The notes beneath the pieces were generated by a model. That model saw only the letters and a program-made list of their open reading frames with translations. It was not told the DNA's origin and did no database searches. From Embiotoca jacksoni (lineage: Eukaryota; Chordata; Actinopteri; Embiotocidae): a DNA stretch of 64,000 nt. Made by a program: the position numbers and the translations under genes. Of the stretch, positions 59,915 through 64,000 are shown in pieces; positions within the stretch are counted from its first letter, which is position 1, and each line of letters starts with the position of its first letter. The stretch spans positions 18,815,001 through 18,879,000 of the forward strand of contig JAKOON010000006.1 in the NCBI GenBank assembly GCA_022577435.1, written 5' to 3'.

Positions 59915-60466
59915 ATGTTGGTTCCTCAGCTGCTCCTAGAAACTCTGGAGGATGTGCTCAATGATGACTTTAAAAAGTTTAAGTGGTACCTCTCAATGAA
60001 CGTCTTGGACTGCTGCAAACCGATTCCAAAGGCCTATCTGGAGAACGCATCCCGAATAGATACTGTGACTAAGATGATAGCGAGCTACGGTCAAGAGTTG
60101 GCCGTGGACATCACTGTCGACATCCTGAGGAAGATGTGCCTCAACGCTGGTGCAGAGAGGTTAAAGAAGGCCTACACAGGTGCCGTGAAGCATGAGCTTC
60201 TTAAACTCACTTGTAAACAATAAACGGTGTTTCGCCGACCTTTGTTTACGTGTCTGTACTAACTTTCTGCATCTTTCTTTTCACCTGCAGAGGGAACAGC
60301 TGCACCCACCACCACCACCACCACCTCCACCACCACCACCTCCACCTCCACCTCCACGCCTATTGCTACACACGCCGTGTCGGCTCAGCAAGGAAGTGTT
60401 GTCATCGCGCCGATGCTCCACGGTGGCGCTACTGGATCGTGGAACATAACCATCGAAAAATCATAG
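59915..60466 (+). CDS. Small pyrin-domain protein with Thr-rich linker and Gly/beta-prone tail
   Basis: Coding exons 59915-60179 and 60291-60466 join in phase (146 aa). Residues 1-88 form a DAPIN/pyrin-like death-fold domain: LLLETLEDVLNDDFKKFKWY, KPIPKAYLENASRIDTVTKM and AVDITVDILRKM match the six-helix pattern, with the usual LxxLxxxxFKxFK start. Pyrin domains assemble by homotypic contact in inflammasomes (ASC, NLRPs). A linker of about 20 Thr/Ser residues encoded by an ACC array follows. The tail includes QQGSVVIAPMLHGG and ends GSWNITIEKS. There is no caspase, CARD, NACHT or B30.2 domain. The donor is CACAG/GTGCCG and the acceptor TTTTCACCTGCAG. Without splicing the frame ends after GAVKHELLKLTCKQ, a shorter isoform. 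The ATG lies just downstream of a probable splice acceptor. An interferon-type promoter is likely. Confidence 0.75.
60303..60357 (+). repeat. ACC trinucleotide array within the pyrin-domain gene
   Basis: An interrupted ACC/TCC array encodes the Thr/Ser linker in the spliced frame. In other frames it gives the Pro run and His run seen in spurious reading frames. Confidence 0.85.
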
Positions 60467-60688
60467 ATGAGCTCATTAAACACAACAGGAAAACATATTG
60501 TACTTTCACAATTTTTTTTCATTTATTGTAGTTTACAGGGTAAAAATACATGTTCCTGGGATGGAAACTCCTTGTGGAAAACCTTCAGCTCTGTACTATT
60601 TTAACTATTTCTTCATAGCATTTGAATAGTTTTTGCACTTTCCTTCTCAGTTACTCTATTTAGTATTAAAAGAGCAAATATGGATAAA

Positions 60689-60694
60689 AATAAA
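60689..60694 (+). terminator. Poly(A) signal candidate for the pyrin-domain gene
   Basis: AATAAA about 225 bases after the TAG stop, in an AT-rich trailer. Confidence 0.45.
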
Positions 60695-60840
60695 TACTTA
60701 ATAACACTTTATAATGTAGTTGTAATCAGGAGGGAATTTTAATGTTTTTACGGCAGAGTGTTTTCTTTAATGTCTCCTATTAATTCATATTATAACAGCC
60801 GGGTTTTACTATTGTCTGTTTAAACACAAGCCATTACTTC

Positions 60841-61064
60841 AATTCAACTAAATTTTATTTATATAGCGCCAAATCACAAGTGGTTATTTCATGGCACTTA
60901 ACACATTAAAGTCCTTACAGCGGAACTTTACAACATTATACAGAGAAACCCAACAATTCAACAATTCCCACATAAGCTAGGAGGGAAAAAAACTCCTCTT
61001 TAAGAGAGAAAAACCTCCAACAGGGAAGGAAAAACTCCCTTTAACAGGAAGAAACCTCCTCCTC
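60841..61064 (+). repeat. Dispersed fish repeat ('ttatttatatagcgccaaatc' family)
   Basis: Key words are 'tatagcgccaaatcacaag', 'tacagagaaacccaacaatt' and 'ggaaaaactccctttaacag', which I recall from a very common teleost repeat. This copy is diverged and lacks its end. No coding content. Confidence 0.65.
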
Positions 61065-61184
61065 CTACTTATAGGCAACACTTACAGTATAACTCTCTTA
61101 AGTATTTAATATTACCTTTAAATACTAAATAGAAGGACTTGTTAGAAAGTGTTACTAACTTTTTAAATTGTGTGCATATAGAAT

Positions 61185-61606
61185 ATATTTTTATACCTCT
61201 GGCAATAGCCATAGTCGCAAGCATTATGTTTTCAGGTTGTCTGTCCGTGCATCCGCCCCGTTCTCGTGAACGCGATATCTCAAGAATGCCTGAAGGGAAT
61301 TTGGTCAAACTTGGTAAAAGCATTCACTTGATACCAAGGATGAACTGAACTGATTAGATATTGGAGGCAAAGGTCGGTGTCACGACCCTAATTGAAAAAC
61401 ATTCACATGAACATGATATCCCAGGAATGCCTGGATGGAATTTCTTCAAACTTGTCACAATTGTTAACTTTGAACGGTTTAGATTTTGGAGGTTAAAGGT
61501 CAAAGTTACTGTAAGTTCAATATCTATATGGGTTTGGACAGATATACATGTGAACTACAACTTGAGTGGTTAGTGGAGGCCTACAACCACAAGGTGTAAT
61601 TCTAGT
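61185..61606 (+). repeat. Dispersed fish repeat with two internal units
   Basis: The phrase 'cgatatctcaagaatgcctg' followed by 'ggaatttggtcaaacttg' is repeated about 130 bases later as 'tgatatcccaggaatgcctg' and 'ggaatttcttcaaacttg', and each is followed by 'aggtc' phrases. This is the internal tandem structure of a repeat that I recall from teleosts. The frames at 61139-61573 are part of it. Confidence 0.65.
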
Positions 61607-61720
61607 TTACTCTTAAAAAAAAGTTGCAACAAAATCAGGTACACTGCTATTTGTTTAAGAGAGAGCAAACTTCTGCACCGGCACACGATAACGTTGTGAC
61701 TGTTTCCAAGGTTCTGTAAC

Positions 61721-61887
61721 CACTATATGGTGCTTTAATTTACTATATGGTGCTTTAATTTAATATATGGTGCTTTAATTTACTATATGGTGCTTTAATT
61801 TACTATATGGTGCTTTAATTTAATATATGGTGCTTTAATTTAATATATGGTGCTTTAATTTAATATATGCTGCTTTAATTTAATATA
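61721..61887. repeat. 20-base minisatellite, about eight copies
   Basis: Eight near-identical units of TACTATATGGTGCTTTAATT (phase arbitrary) plus a partial unit. Units differ mainly at the third base (C or A), and the last complete unit has one G-to-C change. No spacers are present. Confidence 0.92.
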
Positions 61888-63560
61888 GTAACAATACAAT
61901 CATGCCACTTTTAACAGTTGTTTTGGAAGAGTTATTGTTTGATTTCAGGCACAACATATTCCTGGTAAAGTTTCAGAGCAAAAGCTTTGTTAAGAAATAA
62001 AAGTTTTGTTTCTACTGAAGAAATAGGAGGCTTTTAATTTGAAACAGTTACAGGTGTGGAGTTTGTATTAACAGTATAATGCAATAAATGTAACAGGACA
62101 AATTGACATGCATTTCTACATTGGATCTCACTTGGCCCTACATGCAAATGAACATGTAAATCACAGAAATTAAGAAGTGAGTAAACTTGTGATTCCATGT
62201 CAAAATGTGTTGAGAGAAGTTAAAGTAACAGGTGTTCAACACAAAGAGACGTTGTTGCTCACTTGAGCCTAATTTAATGCGGCCTCTATTTCAAATTTAC
62301 GATGTATTTCACATTTGTAAATGTCTGAACACTTGAGTTTGTGTTTCAGAACCTGAACCATCAGCTGTGTAATTCAGTAGGAGGGCAGGATGAAGCAATT
62401 CATTGCCAGTTTCTAACAAATCAGAAAGGCCATGGCTTTGTTAAATAATAATTCCTTGGATAATAACAGGGCTTTCGTAACTTCGGTGCTCGGGCCCTAA
62501 TAATATTGGATCCTTTAAGATTGTCTGTTTTTGTTCCTTGACACGGTACAGCATCCTCGAAGATCCAGACGGGATAGCAGACGAAGCAGCGGTTCGGCCC
62601 TTGATGAATCCCTGAAAAAAAAAAAACAGCCTGCACACAAGTGTGCAGAACATCATTATATAGTCCGACTTTCCTCTTTTCTTTTTTTCTTCGATCACAT
62701 TAGATTGACACAAAACTTTCACAACTTTAAAACATTTGTGACTAAATTATCTAATTTTGCAGTCAACATACTTTTACAACACATACAGTAACTTTAACCA
62801 AAATTAAACACACTGTTATGTGCTTTACTCGCAGCAGGTCAGCAGCGGTAACGTTGCGCTCACGTTAGCTTCATGGCTTCATTAGTCAAATTGATCTTTT
62901 AATGCCAAATAGAATAATAAGATGAAGGAAAAGCAGTGAAGCTGAATGTGTCATTGTGTTCCAGTTTTAATGACATCATGACATCATAACTGTCTGCAGT
63001 GATTTTCCTGCTAAAACAATTTCAGATGATCTTCAGTTATTTTATCAGTTCAGTTCCTGACATTTTGTCTTGTGATGGCTGTTTTTCCTGCTGCCTACTA
63101 ACCTGAAGGGACAAAGAATCTGTTATCTTAAAGCTGTTGCAGTCTGACTTTTATTTTTCTTTGTACGTGCGCACCTTTTCCGGCTGGTTTGTCTGATCTT
63201 TCACGCTGAATATCAAACCATGCCAATTCTCTCAAAATATTCTGCAAGCAGTATATTTGGACAATTTCTAAGAACTCTTGACAGATTTAACAGGAATAAA
63301 CAACATGAGCAGCTGATCAGTTTTGGTGAATTCACACACATTAAAACTTAATGTACATATAGATTTTATGTACAAAATGAGACACAAATTAGAAGAAAAT
63401 GTTCTTTCCTTGTGGGAAATGTCACACTGTGGTTCGGTTATGTGCTTTGTCTTCATTTTAAACATTCGTTTTCAAAGAGAAAGTGTTGACTTCCGTCGTT
63501 CAGTCGGTCGTGAACATACAGATTAAAATCTGTGTGTGCTTTGCAGATGTCAAATTTCTG
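61888..63560. other. No gene recognised; contains a GGGCCCGAGCAC repeat fragment
   Basis: Near 62445-62510 the minus strand reads 'agggcccgagcaccgaagtt' followed by a 'ccctgttattat' part. That resembles another fish repeat I recall. Next to it, a T12 tract followed by CAG on the minus strand mimics a splice acceptor, but the sequence beyond it is not recognisable as coding. The rest is AT-rich and unassigned. Confidence 0.4.
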
Positions 63561-63578
63561 AGTCATCAGTGTGAGTTT

Positions 63579-63590
63579 GAAACTAAAAGT
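63579..63590 (+). promoter_or_regulatory. ISRE-like element near the right edge
   Basis: GAAACTAAAAGT, one mismatch from the GAAANNGAAA core, set in TTTGAAAC-AAAGTA wording similar to the second ISRE at 58776-58787. It could be the promoter of a further gene beyond the window. Confidence 0.35.
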
Positions 63591-64000
63591 AGTCTTTAAC
63601 CCCCACACAAGGCTATCGCTCTTTCAAAAGAATCTCTCCTGTCTGGACGGCTGTGTGATAACTGTACCGTAAAACACATGTGAACATGTTTACACTTATT
63701 GTGTGGTCAGAAATGGTTATCACAAGATGTGCTGTTTGCTCTCCCAGCACACACTGCAGCTCATTGTAGTTTGAGCCTGAAGATTATGATATTTAAATTA
63801 GTTTTTCAAATTGGAAATGAATATTAAGAAACAAAACGCGGATTACCACGGTGATACAGATCCAAAATATCTATAACAGATGACATCGTTATATTTGCTT
63901 ATGTTATGTGTATAGGTCGATGTTACAGTTGAAAGTAGAGACGGACACAAGAAACATGGTGGGAGACAGGAGGAATACAACATACAGCAAAGCTCACGGA
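63591..64000. other. Right-edge sequence, nothing identified
   Basis: No coding frame with a domain. It may contain a 5' exon or intron of a gene that continues to the right. Confidence 0.3.

Noticed and set aside
60192..60449. 85-codon frame with a Pro run
   Set aside because: It is the ACC array of the pyrin-domain gene read in the wrong frame, and it continues across the predicted intron.
61721..61887. CRISPR-like repeat array
   Set aside because: The units are contiguous with no spacers, and the genome is clearly a fish nuclear genome. It is a minisatellite.
62441..62722. Minus-strand exon with a T12-CAG acceptor (GFIKGRTAASSAIPSG)
   Set aside because: The acceptor resemblance comes from an A12 tract on the plus strand. 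No known domain, and the frame runs into a GGGCCCGAGCAC-type repeat.

Overview
The window reads as a teleost fish nuclear genome, probably a percomorph. It has intron-rich vertebrate genes with GT-AG junctions, many CA/GT microsatellites, Tc1-like and LINE relics, and several dispersed repeats that I recall from ray-finned fish. I recall these families from memory; no search was run.

Layout. At the left edge (1-153) an open frame that runs off the window, followed by a poly(A) signal, may be the last exon of a plus-strand gene. From about 0.5 to 20 kb there is no recognisable gene. This stretch holds microsatellites, fish repeats, a dead LINE reverse transcriptase (about 9.95-10.75 kb) and GC-mixed, homeobox-site-rich blocks that look like conserved regulatory DNA. 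The homeobox gene uncx (minus strand, three coding exons, 530 aa) occupies 20.3-25.0 kb. A second gene-poor stretch (25.4-41 kb) contains a dead Tc1-like transposon and more candidate enhancers, the usual setting of a developmental regulator. Two CTCF-like sequences lie at 37.7 and 40.3 kb, just before the next gene.

Ubinuclein-1-like ubn1 (plus strand, 12 coding exons, 855 aa) spans 41.1-47.4 kb, with a further intron in its 3' UTR. It meets tail to tail an ICAM-like adhesion gene (minus strand, 7 coding exons, 371 aa, apparently GPI-anchored) at 49.3-56.3 kb. Intron 1 of that gene holds a Tc1-like element that itself carries another dispersed repeat. At 58.7-60.5 kb is a small two-coding-exon gene for a pyrin-domain protein with a threonine-rich linker and a short Gly/beta-prone C-terminus. 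Two interferon-response elements lie upstream of it. The last 3.5 kb is repeats plus a third ISRE-like site in a promoter-like context.

Functional themes. uncx is a developmental transcription factor, ubn1 belongs to the HIRA H3.3 chaperone pathway, and the ICAM-like and pyrin-domain genes look immune. They are neighbours, not an operon. The best candidate for something little described is the ISRE-controlled pyrin mini-gene and its C-terminal tail. Exon structures were assembled by hand from splice signals and reading phase and have no transcript support here.
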